A stretch of DNA of 64,000 nucleotides from Amylostereum areolatum (Eukaryota; Basidiomycota; Agaricomycetes; Russulales; Stereaceae). The translations under genes and the position numbers were made by a program. This document shows, piece by piece, positions 1-8,735 of the stretch. The DNA lies in NCBI GenBank assembly GCA_012932865.1, contig SAXG01000072.1, forward strand, positions 83,620-147,619, read 5' to 3'. Within the stretch, counting starts at the first letter, position 1. Each line of letters opens with the position of its first letter. The notes below the pieces were generated by a model. That model saw nothing but the letters and a program-made list of their open reading frames with translations, did no database searches and was not told where the DNA came from.

Positions 1-80
1 AGCTTAGGGTTAGGGTTAGGGTTAGGGTTAGGTTAGGGTTAGGGTTAGGGGTTAGGGTTAGGGGTAGGGTTAGGGTTAGC
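1..80 (+). repeat. Telomeric repeat block, TTAGGG orientation
   Basis: About thirteen near-perfect TTAGGG units with a few variants (TTAGG, TTAGGGG, GGGTAGGG). At a true left chromosome end the plus strand should read CCCTAA inward, so this block is inverted relative to the chromosome end and to the other two telomeric arrays in the window. The junction with the retroelement terminal repeat is at about base 81-87. Confidence 0.95.
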
Positions 81-86
81 GGTTTG

Positions 87-420
87 CTTCGGCTTTGAGA
101 TAGCCCGAGACGGAGTCTAGGTGTCTTGGCACGGTGTTCTTAGGCCGCTTATGACGCAACATATGACGTCGACGGTCTGGACTGCCCCGGAGTCGCGTCT
201 CCGACGACAAATCAAGCTTAGCAATTGACAAAAGTGGAACGACGCAAAAGTCGTACGACCCGCGTCGCTTTAGTAATGCGCATTACTAAGGGATCTGAAG
301 AGCCTATAAAGGCGAAAGTGTAGGTAACGACCTGGCCCCCCAAGCCGCACTCATCCCGCGCACGCCCTCTCTCGTAGCATAGATATATCGCGTGTGCTTC
401 GCACACGCTCTCCCTAACCC
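87..420 (+). repeat. Penelope-like terminal repeat (pLTR) copy 1, 5'-truncated
   Basis: This stretch is nearly identical to the distal parts of the repeats at 4556-5115 and 5116-5675, but lacks their first ~225 bases, being cut by the telomeric block. It holds a 20-base perfect palindrome (270-289), a hammerhead ribozyme (277-362) and ends in CTCCCTAACCCC, a telomere-like octamer directly before the coding region. It probably acts as promoter and 5' leader of the RT ORF. Confidence 0.85.
277..362 (+). ncRNA. Type I hammerhead ribozyme, copy 1
   Basis: All conserved parts can be placed. Stem I is GGGAT (290-294) with ATCCC (353-357), extended past a bulge by TGCGC (277-281) with GCGCA (358-362). 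The core CTGAAGA (295-301) fits CUGANGA. Stem II is GCC/GGC (302-304/311-313) closed by loop TATAAA. GAA is at 314-316. Stem III is AGTG (317-320) with CACT (348-351). The cleavage position H17 is C352, so cutting is expected between 352 and 353. Hammerheads in Penelope-like elements are established knowledge; this instance is read from the sequence. Confidence 0.82.
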
Positions 421-472
421 CCTCGCTACACCCACTTCCCACACCACCGCGTCCATCTACTTCACCGCCCTT

Positions 473-3400
473 ATGGCCGCGCTTACTCGTGCTATGTCCC
501 CCCTCGCCGCTGCTCATGCGGCGGCCGTCGGTGCCTCCATTGTGCCCGACGCAAGTCCCGACGATGTTCGTCGGGCCTCTCGATACGAGTCGCTGCAAGC
601 GGCAACGACTATCGACGAGCTTATCGCGGCAGTCCCTTCGGACTACCGTGACTTGCTGGCGGATCCGATTAAAAGGATCGCGTCTCTGGCTACCAAGCTA
701 GAGCACGCCCGCCATACTCGTTCGAAGTATACTGCGCTTCATGCGCAGGGCAAGTTCCCCCAGAGCTTGAATTCCAAGCCTCCCTCGGTCCAGCTGACCA
801 AGGAGTTCTTGTCGTCGGCCGTCGCGAGAGATCACGCGGCCGCACGCGAGAAAGCGCATAAGGAGCATCTTGTCTCTCTCTTTAACGGCATGATCCGTGA
901 AAAGGAGGACGAGATCACGCATCTGGAGGGCGAGTTGACGCCCGAGAACCTTTTGAAGGGCTTCCAGCCCCTCATCACGGCTCACGGGAAGATGCTATCG
1001 GAAAAACAACTCGTGCCCCGCTTTTCGGAAGGCACTGAGTCTGGCGAACTCGTTTTTGAAGGGTTCGATCCGAACACCGCCGCCATCACCCTCGCACGCG
1101 ACATTCTTCGCGAGTCCGTTCATTACGGATATCGGGCCATGAGCATTGTTCAGGCCCGCGAGTCTGCCTCCCTCGCCAAGTCGGCGAAGAAGAAGCAGTT
1201 GGTAAAGGCGGCCGGCGAAGACGTTGAGATGGACGATGCCCCCGGGCCGTCCGCTCCGGATAAAAAGATCCTCGCGGATCTTATCTCTAAGGGCGTCGCC
1301 GCCGAGCTGAAGAAGCAGCAGAAGGGCAAAGGGAAGGTTCGTGCGCGCCGAGTAACGGCGGATCGCGCTTCATCGTCCCACGCTGACTATGATTTTGTAG
1401 TCCCCGCAGACCCCGAAGACGAAGAAGACAACTTCGTCAACCTCCAAAGCCGCCAAGGGAGACGGAGCGCCGAAAGGTCCGTACGTCCCCCCTCCGTCGC
1501 GAAAACTTCCTTACCTCTGGCCAGGCAAGAAGGGCGACGGCAAAAAGAAGAAGAAGAACTCTTCGGAGGGCGGCGTAAAGGGCAAAGGGAAGAAGCCGGC
1601 GAAGAAGTAGCTCGCCTTATGCGCTCGTATGTGTATGGTAGACCGGACACTCTCCCGGACGCGATCTTAGACGTCCCGTTCCCCCTCGCTATGAATTATA
1701 TTCGTTTGTATACGCCGATTGAAATACTATTGGCCGAGTCCTATAAAAACGATATCCACACATCGCCCGGGGTGAACTTGCCTAAAGAAATAAGTCACCA
1801 ACTCTCCGTGGGCATGAGGTACATGTATTTTCAACCACGGAAAAGCGAATTGATCTGGGATGCCTGGGTCGACTTTCAGCGTCGCCTCCGATGGCGCCTG
1901 TTTTTTAGCTTTGAGAACGGGGATGATACCCCTTACGATCCTGACTTCGACGTGCGCAAACCCTCTAAAAAGACGCCGCCGAAGTTACCGCTTTATTTAG
2001 AACTCGGCCTCCGCAGAGGACGGCTCTTCGTGATGAATACGATAGCCAAAGTCCCGCCGGAGATGGAGATGAGCACTTTTAAGCCGTTGGCTCCTGCTCC
2101 CCGCCGACTAAAAGAGTTCCTTGTCGATAATGATTATGTAGTCACTGCTACCGACAAAAACTTAGGACTCGCGGTGTCACAACGGGCCTGGATCGTTGAA
2201 AAATGTACGGACATCTTAAAAGATGTTAACAACTATAAACCGTTGTCTGTGGTAGAGGCCACGCGTATATTAGATAAGAAATGTATTGAGATGGACGCGC
2301 TCGCTGAGTTGGCGACCGATTATCTCTGGGAAGAAGGTACCGTCGACGAGTTTTTGCGGTCAAAAATTACGCCCGCCGGCGCAAATCACAAGGTCCCCCA
2401 GTTCTATGGTATCCCTAAGATACATAAAGAACCGGTTAAAATGAGGCCCATAATCCCATGCCACAGCGCCGTTATGAATCCCGCTGCAAAGTACGTTTCT
2501 AAAAAACTTAAACCGCTCGTACAAGCGGCGCCAACCATTATTCATGGTACTAAAGACTTGGCGATAAAATTAAGTAAGCTCGAATTGCGTCGCGATCGAA
2601 AGTGGTTCATCATCACCGCCGACGTCGTCGCGTATTACCCATCGATTCCCATCAAGAAATGCCTTGATATTATTTATTCGCATTACCTTGAGTTCTACTG
2701 GGAAAACGACCCCGAATATGATACGCCTCGCGCGCGCATGTTGCAAAGTATCTTCCGACGACTCTTAGACGTCGGCAACACCGAGCTTGTAACACAGTTT
2801 CAAGATAAATTTTACCTTCAGAAGATCGGCCTCGCAATGGGCGTCGCCGACTCGCCCGATCTCGCTAACCTGTACGGGTGGGAGTTCGAGCGTAAAGTTA
2901 AAATCCTTGACGACCCGAACGTCCCGTTCTATGGTCGCTATATCGACGATGTCTTCGCCATCGTGTACGCCGAAAGTGAGACTGACGCCGTACGCTATAT
3001 GAGCGAAAAAGTTAAATTCGATGACTGTGTTTTAGAGTGGTCCGCGTCTGCCTCTTGGCAGCCGTTTTTAGACATGGCAATCTATCGCGATGAGGTTGGA
3101 ACCCTTCAGCACATGCCGTACCGCAAAGCGCGGAACCACACCGAAAGAATTCCTTGGATATCCTTCCACCCGCTTGATGTAAAGCGTGGTACTTTTATTG
3201 GAGAGATGTCCCGGCTAGCGACGTTGAGTAGTACCCCTAGTACTTACTATACCGCACTAGAGGACGTAGTAACCCTCTACGTGAAACGCGGCTACCCGAG
3301 AAGACTGGTTGAATCTTGGCGGATGAAAAATCACCGAGAACGGTGGGATAAACGACTAAACGTTACTGTCAATAAGCACGACAACGTTCTCGTTCTGAAA

Positions 3401-3934
3401 ACCGAGTTCAACTCAGCATGGAACTATTTCGACGCCTCGAAATTAGGCGACACGATCTTAGGATACTGGCGCGAGTACATGACACGTACCGATCGCGCCG
3501 AATACAGTTTTCCTGAATTCCCGGCTCCGGACGGCGAACTCTCTAGCCTAGCGGGCACTAAAGCGGATCTTTTGGTCCCTGTCGGTACCCGTAATGACGG
3601 CTCGAGGATCTACCTCCCGGATATCCGTAAATTAGATATCCTTGACCGTCGATTGATTACGAGCCGCAAGCGCACTCGTAATCTTTTCGACTTAACAAGT
3701 CTTTGGAAAAAGATCGTGATCGAAAAGCTCGACGAGCGTATGGGGGAGGAGGTATCAGCCCCTTTCGACGACACTCCTGTCGCAACCCGTACAACATCTC
3801 TCGTCGGCGGCTCTGCCGTTTCGACTTCCTATCCGGCTGGTAACGCCGAGGTGGACTATGAAGAAGAAGAAACGAATATCCACCGACGCTCGTCGTCGCC
3901 TGTCTCCCGAGCATGGCGCTCCGGCGCCTGGTAG
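473..3934 (+). CDS. Penelope-like (Coprina-type) reverse transcriptase, endonuclease-deficient
   Basis: A single exon of 1153 codons from the first in-frame ATG (473). The frame is open upstream to 392 only through a non-ATG codon. The N-terminal third is charged and Lys/Arg-rich, with acidic patches and no recognisable domain. The RT domain follows: YGIPKIHK near residue 645 is the Penelope-type finger motif, YIDD at residues 823-826 is the catalytic motif, and FLDMAIYR plus HTERIPWISFHP further on match the Penelope thumb. The roughly 250-residue C-terminal part has no GIY-YIG endonuclease motif, as expected for telomere-attached elements. The frame is fully intact, so the element may be young. 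Its role would be reverse transcription of element RNA, probably primed at telomeric 3' ends. Confidence 0.9.
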   Translation: MAALTRAMSPLAAAHAAAVGASIVPDASPDDVRRASRYESLQAATTIDELIAAVPSDYRDLLADPIKRIASLATKLEHARHTRSKYTALHAQGKFPQSLNSKPPSVQLTKEFLSSAVARDHAAAREKAHKEHLVSLFNGMIREKEDEITHLEGELTPENLLKGFQPLITAHGKMLSEKQLVPRFSEGTESGELVFEGFDPNTAAITLARDILRESVHYGYRAMSIVQARESASLAKSAKKKQLVKAAGEDVEMDDAPGPSAPDKKILADLISKGVAAELKKQQKGKGKVRARRVTADRASSSHADYDFVVPADPEDEEDNFVNLQSRQGRRSAERSVRPPSVAKTSLPLARQEGRRQKEEEELFGGRRKGQREEAGEEVARLMRSYVYGRPDTLPDAILDVPFPLAMNYIRLYTPIEILLAESYKNDIHTSPGVNLPKEISHQLSVGMRYMYFQPRKSELIWDAWVDFQRRLRWRLFFSFENGDDTPYDPDFDVRKPSKKTPPKLPLYLELGLRRGRLFVMNTIAKVPPEMEMSTFKPLAPAPRRLKEFLVDNDYVVTATDKNLGLAVSQRAWIVEKCTDILKDVNNYKPLSVVEATRILDKKCIEMDALAELATDYLWEEGTVDEFLRSKITPAGANHKVPQFYGIPKIHKEPVKMRPIIPCHSAVMNPAAKYVSKKLKPLVQAAPTIIHGTKDLAIKLSKLELRRDRKWFIITADVVAYYPSIPIKKCLDIIYSHYLEFYWENDPEYDTPRARMLQSIFRRLLDVGNTELVTQFQDKFYLQKIGLAMGVADSPDLANLYGWEFERKVKILDDPNVPFYGRYIDDVFAIVYAESETDAVRYMSEKVKFDDCVLEWSASASWQPFLDMAIYRDEVGTLQHMPYRKARNHTERIPWISFHPLDVKRGTFIGEMSRLATLSSTPSTYYTALEDVVTLYVKRGYPRRLVESWRMKNHRERWDKRLNVTVNKHDNVLVLKTEFNSAWNYFDASKLGDTILGYWREYMTRTDRAEYSFPEFPAPDGELSSLAGTKADLLVPVGTRNDGSRIYLPDIRKLDILDRRLITSRKRTRNLFDLTSLWKKIVIEKLDERMGEEVSAPFDDTPVATRTTSLVGGSAVSTSYPAGNAEVDYEEEETNIHRRSSSPVSRAWRSGAW

Positions 3935-4444
3935 ACAGCATCTGGGTTGATTCCATCTTAAGCCGCGCGTAAGCCGCACCCTAACTCGGCGTCCTTTCAG
4001 GGGTCCTTCGAGAATGGTGGCGCAGTGCGCTTGGTGGTCTAACGACCTGGCCGCGTTTGCGTCCCCGGCGGGACCGGTGATGACGCGGCTCCTCTGTGAA
4101 GGGTCATTAGCAGGTCTTCGGATCAGCTATGGACATTTGGGAACATGTACGGCGGTTGGAAACTCCGCTCGGACGCCTGCGCATTGCTTCGGCGGAAGGC
4201 GGGGTACCCTCTTCGGCCTAAGGTGCTTACACCGGAGGCCTGTATTTGTCCCCCGATCATGGGTCATGTCCGCTCCCGACGTTAACGCCCGGGACACTAT
4301 GCGGACGTGGTCTTGCTGTCTATCCCTGAGATAGGAGTTTAAAGCTGTCTCGAGGCTTTAACTATTAATCTACTCTTGTAGGTACATCGTTAGTCGAAAG
4401 GCGACGGACGGTATTAACCGAATTAGATAGGGACTCCCACCTTG
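3935..4444 (+). other. 3' untranslated region of the Penelope-like element
   Basis: Non-coding stretch between the RT stop codon and the first CCCTAA array. Short ORFs here look spurious. No ribozyme core or palindrome comparable to the terminal repeats was seen. Confidence 0.6.
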
Positions 4445-4469
4445 CCCTAACCCTAACCCGAACCCTAAC
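4445..4469 (-). repeat. Interstitial telomeric array 1 (CCCTAA orientation)
   Basis: Four units reading CCCTAA on the plus strand, one a CCCGAA variant. The orientation is that of a left chromosome end and the opposite of bases 1-80. Confidence 0.9.
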
Positions 4470-4523
4470 GTACGTACTATGCCTTAGTCGGCATGTAAAA
4501 TTGCTAAAGAACATCCATCTTAG

Positions 4524-4555
4524 CCTAACCCTAACCCCTAACCCTAACCCTAACC
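4524..4555 (-). repeat. Interstitial telomeric array 2 (CCCTAA orientation)
   Basis: Five CCTAA-type units directly abutting the start of the second terminal repeat. It is separated from array 1 by about 54 bases of non-repeat sequence, suggesting two attachment events or a retained spacer. Confidence 0.9.
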
Positions 4556-5115
4556 GGTAGGATGATAACTAACCCGACCTAGGCTCGTTCCTCGCCTAGG
4601 TCGGCATTATCCGAGTTAAGCGCCCTCCGGCCCGGCATGGTCCGGTCACGGGTTCTTAGCGCCCGGCTAATCCCGGGCGCTCATTTCGGCGGCTCCGCCC
4701 CGACTTGATCCGGTTCGGGTTCCGGTCCGAGTATTGGCGCTGGCTTCGGCCCGTCTAGACGCTCGGCAGCTCGGCATCTCGGCTTCGGCTTTGAGATAGC
4801 CCGAGACGGAGTCTAGGTGTCTTGGCACGGTGTTCTTAGGCCGCTTATGACGCAACATATGACGTCGACGGTCTGGACTGCCCCGGAGTCGCGTCTCCGA
4901 CGACAAATCAAGCTTAGCAATTGACAAAAGTGGAACGACGCAAAAGTCGTACGACCCGCGTTGCTTTAGTAATGCGCATTACTAAGGGATCTGAAGAGCC
5001 TATAAAGGCGAAAGTGTAGGTAACGACTTGGCCCCCCAAGCCGCACTCATCCCGCGCACGCCCTCTCTCGTAGCATAGATATATCGCGTGTGCTTCGCAC
5101 ACGCTCCCCCTAACC
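4556..5115 (+). repeat. Penelope-like terminal repeat (pLTR) copy 2, full length
   Basis: First member of a direct tandem pair with a period of about 560 bases (compare 5116-5675). It begins after a telomeric array, contains the inverted CCTAGG/GCCTAGG-type stems near 4578-4605 and the hammerhead, and ends in CCCCCTAACC, directly followed by copy 3. Confidence 0.88.
4973..5058 (+). ncRNA. Type I hammerhead ribozyme, copy 2
   Basis: Same architecture as copy 1. TGCGC 4973-4977 pairs with GCGCA 5054-5058 and GGGAT 4986-4990 with ATCCC 5049-5053. CTGAAGA is at 4991-4997, stem II with TATAAA loop at 4998-5009, GAA at 5010-5012, and AGTG 5013-5016 pairs with CACT 5044-5047. Cleavage is expected after C5048. 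The stem III apex can form an extra CTTGG/CCAAG hairpin. Confidence 0.82.
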
Positions 5116-5675
5116 GGCAGGATAATAACTAACCCGACCTAGGCTCGTTCCTCGCCTAGGACGGCATTATCCGAGTTAAGCGCTCGCCGGCCCGGCATGG
5201 TCCGGTCACGAGTTCTTAGCGCCCGGCTAATCCCGGGCGCTCATTCCGGCGGCTCCGCCCCGGTTTGATCCGGTTCGGGTTTCGGTCCGAGTATTGGCGC
5301 TGGCTTCGGCCCGTCTAGACGCTCGGCAGCTCGGCATCTCGGCTTCGGCTTTGAGATAGCCCGAGACGGAGTCTAGGTGTCTTGGCACGGTGTTCTTAGG
5401 CCGCTATGACGCAACACATGACGTCGACGGTCTGGATTGTCCCGGAGTCGCGTCTCCGACGACAAAGAAAGCTTAGCAAAATGACAAAAGTGGAACGACG
5501 CAAAGTCCGAACGACGCGCGTCGCCTTAGTAATGCGCATTACTAAAGGGATCTGAAGAGCCTATAAAGGCGAAAGTGAAGGTAACGTCTTGCCCCCAAGA
5601 CCTCGCTCATCCCGCGCAGTCGCCCTCTCCCGTAGCATATAAAATCGCGTGTGCTTCGCACACGCTCTCCCTAAC
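5116..5675 (+). repeat. Penelope-like terminal repeat (pLTR) copy 3, at the junction with chromosomal DNA
   Basis: Second member of the tandem pair, more diverged than copy 2. It ends in CTCCCTAACCC at about 5667-5677, where the sequence turns into the exon of a KDZ transposase gene. The telomere-like octamer is therefore the exact join between element and chromosome. Confidence 0.88.
5533..5618 (+). ncRNA. Type I hammerhead ribozyme, copy 3
   Basis: TGCGC 5533-5537 pairs with GCGCA 5614-5618 and GGGAT 5547-5551 with ATCCC 5609-5613. CTGAAGA is at 5552-5558, the TATAAA-capped stem II at 5559-5570, GAA at 5571-5573, and AGTG 5574-5577 pairs with CGCT 5604-5607 through one U-G wobble. Cleavage is expected after C5608. 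The stem III apex gains a six-base hairpin (GTCTTG/CAAGAC), so sequence changes here preserve pairing. Confidence 0.82.
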
Positions 5676-8093
5676 CCTTTGCCGGCCTCGCTCGATTAGC
5701 TGTGGGGTCGTTGGCAAAGTCCGAGACGTTAAGGTTGAGGACTTGAACAGAAGATATTTGGTTGAAGTCAGCCCTGTAAATTGATCAATAAACAGTTGTG
5801 AAAGGCTGTGGTGGAACATACTTTGCATCGCTAAGACTCTGGAGGGCCTCGACGTAGGACGCACGAGCGGCGTCGACTTCAGGCTCAGCCTTGAGAGACT
5901 GGAGGTATTCGATTTCCTCCGCATGCCATCGTTCGAAGTCCTTCTCGTCAAACTTGTGAGACATCTTGAAGGACTCGAGCTCTGCCGTGTTCTCCGTTAC
6001 GACCTTCAGGGCAGCGCGGTAGTTGTCAAATATAAAATTGCCTGGATCTCAGTTGTCAGATAATGAGTAAACACGAAGGCAGAGGGCTTGCTAAGTTCCG
6101 CGTACTTATCTTCATCCCACTGCTGGAGATGAAGGTGGATGGCTTGACGCCAGTGAAAGTAGCTGGCGTGTCGGACGCCCCGCGCTACACGATTGAGACT
6201 TGCATATTGACGTTCGCAGCCCTCGAAGTCTTCCATCCCGACGCCGGGCCGGAAGACGGGGTGGTACGAGAGGATGCACTCGCGCTTGTGCTGGTATCCG
6301 TGGAAAGCGTTGACATTGAGTTGGAGGTGGAGTTGGTCCGCGCGCTCAGCGAGGCTGGTGGTATGAACTGTGGCGTCCATAGAGCACCCGATATCGTAGC
6401 CGATTGCTTGGTGTTCCCCGAGGTCGTCCATGATCTTGTCAACGATGGTGAGTGCGTACTTAGCCCTGGTACACATAATTAGTGCAAGATCAGAGCATGC
6501 ATGCCAGAGAATACTCACTGTTCCCCGCTTTGGACCATCTCCTCTGCATATTCGCACATGCCGTGTCGGCAGATGCAGGTAAAGATACCCGTCTGGTCGA
6601 ACATCTCTGTGATGCTGGTGTTGGTAGTGTCTGCATTCGTCGTCGTCCACGTATCCGTACATGGCCAAATGCGCTGTTCGCCGTCGGGTTGCTGGGGCGT
6701 GGCCTTCTTCGCGCGACTGTGAACCTCGTTGGCGAATCGGTTGACGTCGGTAGGGTCGATAAAGTAATGGCTTTGAAAGGTTCGGGGCTCGTTCTTGCCT
6801 ACGGAGAGAAGGCGCTTCTGGGAATTATTGCCGTCCATTGCGTGCATACGCGCAGGTATTAGCGGAGGCTCGTCCTCCTGCTGTGGTGTTCGTTAGGATT
6901 AGCTCCGCTGAACGAGGCAAGCACGTACCTCGAAGCCACAGCAGGGGCAGCCGTACTTGACGCGCCATTCCGGGCCTCGTTCCAGGACCTGGTTAAGCTT
7001 TTTGTCAAGGTGTTCTTGCATGGCGACATAGGCATCGAAAGCGCGGGAGAGGTTGTCTTGAATGGTGGATACATATCTTATCTATTTAAGTGTTAGAATC
7101 ATCCTATAGATAATTGAGAATACTTACTGAGTGCGTAGCACAAAGGGACTTCGCAAAGCTTTGGATCGCGTTCGCAGGCTGCCGCCGTCGAAGATGATAA
7201 TAGAAGTCTATGACTTCAAAGGTGAATGCGATGTTCGGCGCTGTCGGGGTACCGCCCAGTAGCCCGACGCGTGCAAGGGACACAATGGCCTCTTCTTCTG
7301 GAGCTTGAACAATGATTCGGGGGCAAATCTCTACCGGTCGTGTGAGCGAGCATTCAACCGTAAGCTAGTAGCAATGACATACGGGTAAGTCCTATTTCTA
7401 GGATCGTGAATGTCGAGCCAGCGGAAGGGCGCGCGCTTGCAGCCGCGTCGGTCGCTATGTCCTCTTCGGCGCTGGGAGTGTCGTCGGAATACCTCCACCG
7501 TAAGTATGCTTGCACGATTTTCGGGGTGAGTATGATCCACTCAGACGCCATGCGCAGCTGCCACTGAGGACGCGGGTTGCGACGGTTGACTGAGCGAACA
7601 TCCCCTCCGAAAAGCCTGCATGAAATGTGTGTGAGGAAGGCATAAACAAACACGATGGTGGCATACATGATCATCTCCGTGATACGTTCGTCCTGAAGGT
7701 GAATGTCTTCAAATACTTGCTCGCTGTAGTCTTCGTCCATCGGGTCGGGCGGAGGGGGACTGTACGGACGCCCAGAGTTGTCGAGCATGTCGTTGAGCAG
7801 GTCGTCGGCTTTATGCAGCCCGACTGTGAGCGCTGCTTCCGCAAGAACTCCAACGCGTGAGAGCGAGTAGCGTTCTAGCAGCCATGAATTCATGTATGAT
7901 TAAAAACATATGATCAACACTCACCTTGAGCCTCAAGCTTCCGTTTTGTCTCCGAATCCTTCGCAATGCGTTCGATGTCTGTAGCCTTGAGCTTCTTGCA
8001 TCGTTGAGGCCGATTGAGAGAGAAATCCCAGTCTTCGTCGATATTCACTTGCTGGGAGGGTCCGCCTGCACGTTTTTTTGAGGAGCGAGTCAT
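5671..8093 (-). pseudogene. KDZ transposase (CxC1-like), 3'-truncated by the telomeric retroelement
   Basis: Eight exons join in phase: 8093-7925, 7874-7383, 7330-7128, 7081-6929, 6880-6519, 6465-6092, 6041-5822 and 5773-5671, giving 691 codons. KDZ hallmarks follow in order: CPCCGFE (cysteine cluster), HAMDGNNS, MFDQTGIFTCICRHG, IGYDIGC, NAFHGYQHKRECILSYHP and GVGMEDFEGCERQYASLN, then QWDEDKYAEL. The intron after exon 6 appears to be GC-AG. The last exon runs into the terminal repeat, and its stop codon (5673-5671) is supplied by the CCCTAA of that repeat, so the normal C-terminus is missing. Kyakuja-Dileera-Zisupton proteins are DNA transposases; terminal inverted repeats were not found, and the truncated copy is probably inactive. 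Confidence 0.85.
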
Positions 8094-8310
8094 GACGAAG
8101 GGAGACAAGGGGTGGAATGCAGCTGGGAGAGAGGGAAGGGGCGGAAGACAGTGGACACTGGCACACTGCTGGCAGACGCGTCGCGGAACGAACACGTGAC
8201 TTTGTTGAACGTGTTGGAAACGGAATCGCGCGCCGGACTGATTAACCCGTTCGGTCCCTCTAGCATTGGGGACAAACAGCGAGGAGGTAACAGCTTGGGC
8301 GACACGAGGC

Positions 8311-8348
8311 GGAAGGGGGAGGGGGAAGGGGAGGGGGAGGGGGAGGGA
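8311..8348 (+). repeat. G-rich tract, potential G-quadruplex
   Basis: Six runs of three to five G separated by single A or AA, a pattern compatible with an intramolecular G-quadruplex. It lies about 220 bases upstream of the KDZ start codon. Confidence 0.6.
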
Positions 8349-8681
8349 CCGTCAACGCGCGCACTGACCCTGGGCCTGATTGCTAATCCTCGGACGAGGA
8401 AGGAGGAGCAGCGGCGGCGGGGGATGGCGGGCGGGATGCCCGACGCGGCGGCGGCGTGGCGTCGGCGTTAGATTGTGATGGCTGTGTGGTGACGTAGTAC
8501 GGGGTGACGTAGCCGCTCAGCTGATGATGCTCGTTGATTCTTTGATCGTTCTGTTGATCAGTGCACGTGATGTTCAAATTGGGTACGGTCGAGGACATTA
8601 CATCGGATTCAATATGTATATTATTGGTATATACATTCGTAATCTACGTGTTAATGCGATCTCCTACATATATATATGTAT

Positions 8682-8735
8682 GGGGCGGGGAGGAGGAGGG
8701 AGGGAGGCGGGGGGAGGGCGGCGGGGACGGGAGGG
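8682..8735 (+). repeat. G-rich tract 2, potential G-quadruplex
   Basis: Many runs of three to six G over about 54 bases. The function is unknown. Confidence 0.55.

Larger units (their letters stand above)
87..5675 (+). mobile_element. Telomere-associated Penelope-like retroelement (Coprina type) with three terminal repeats
   Basis: The element comprises a 5'-truncated terminal repeat (87-420), one large RT ORF (473-3934), a 3' untranslated stretch, CCCTAA-orientation telomeric arrays, and two full tandem terminal repeats of about 560 bases (4556-5115 and 5116-5675). Endonuclease-deficient Penelope-like elements of this kind (Coprina in basidiomycetes, Athena in rotifers) are known to sit at telomeres and are thought to prime on the chromosomal 3' G-rich overhang. 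The arrangement fits that model: the sense strand runs from the chromosome end inward and the 3' side is followed by CCCTAA repeats. No target-site duplication is visible. The family assignment rests on RT motifs and telomere context. Confidence 0.85.

Noticed and set aside
392..472. Upstream extension of the RT ORF to base 392
   Set aside because: It begins at GTG rather than ATG and lies inside the pLTR; the first ATG is at 473.
218..598. Minus-strand open frame through the terminal repeat
   Set aside because: It recurs in the second pLTR because the repeat recurs, overlaps the ribozyme and RT gene, and has no protein-like features.
4578..4605. CCTAGG/GCCTAGG stem in the pLTR as a transcription terminator
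   Set aside because: It is a stable hairpin present in both full pLTRs, but eukaryotic terminators are not of this type and nothing else supports the role.
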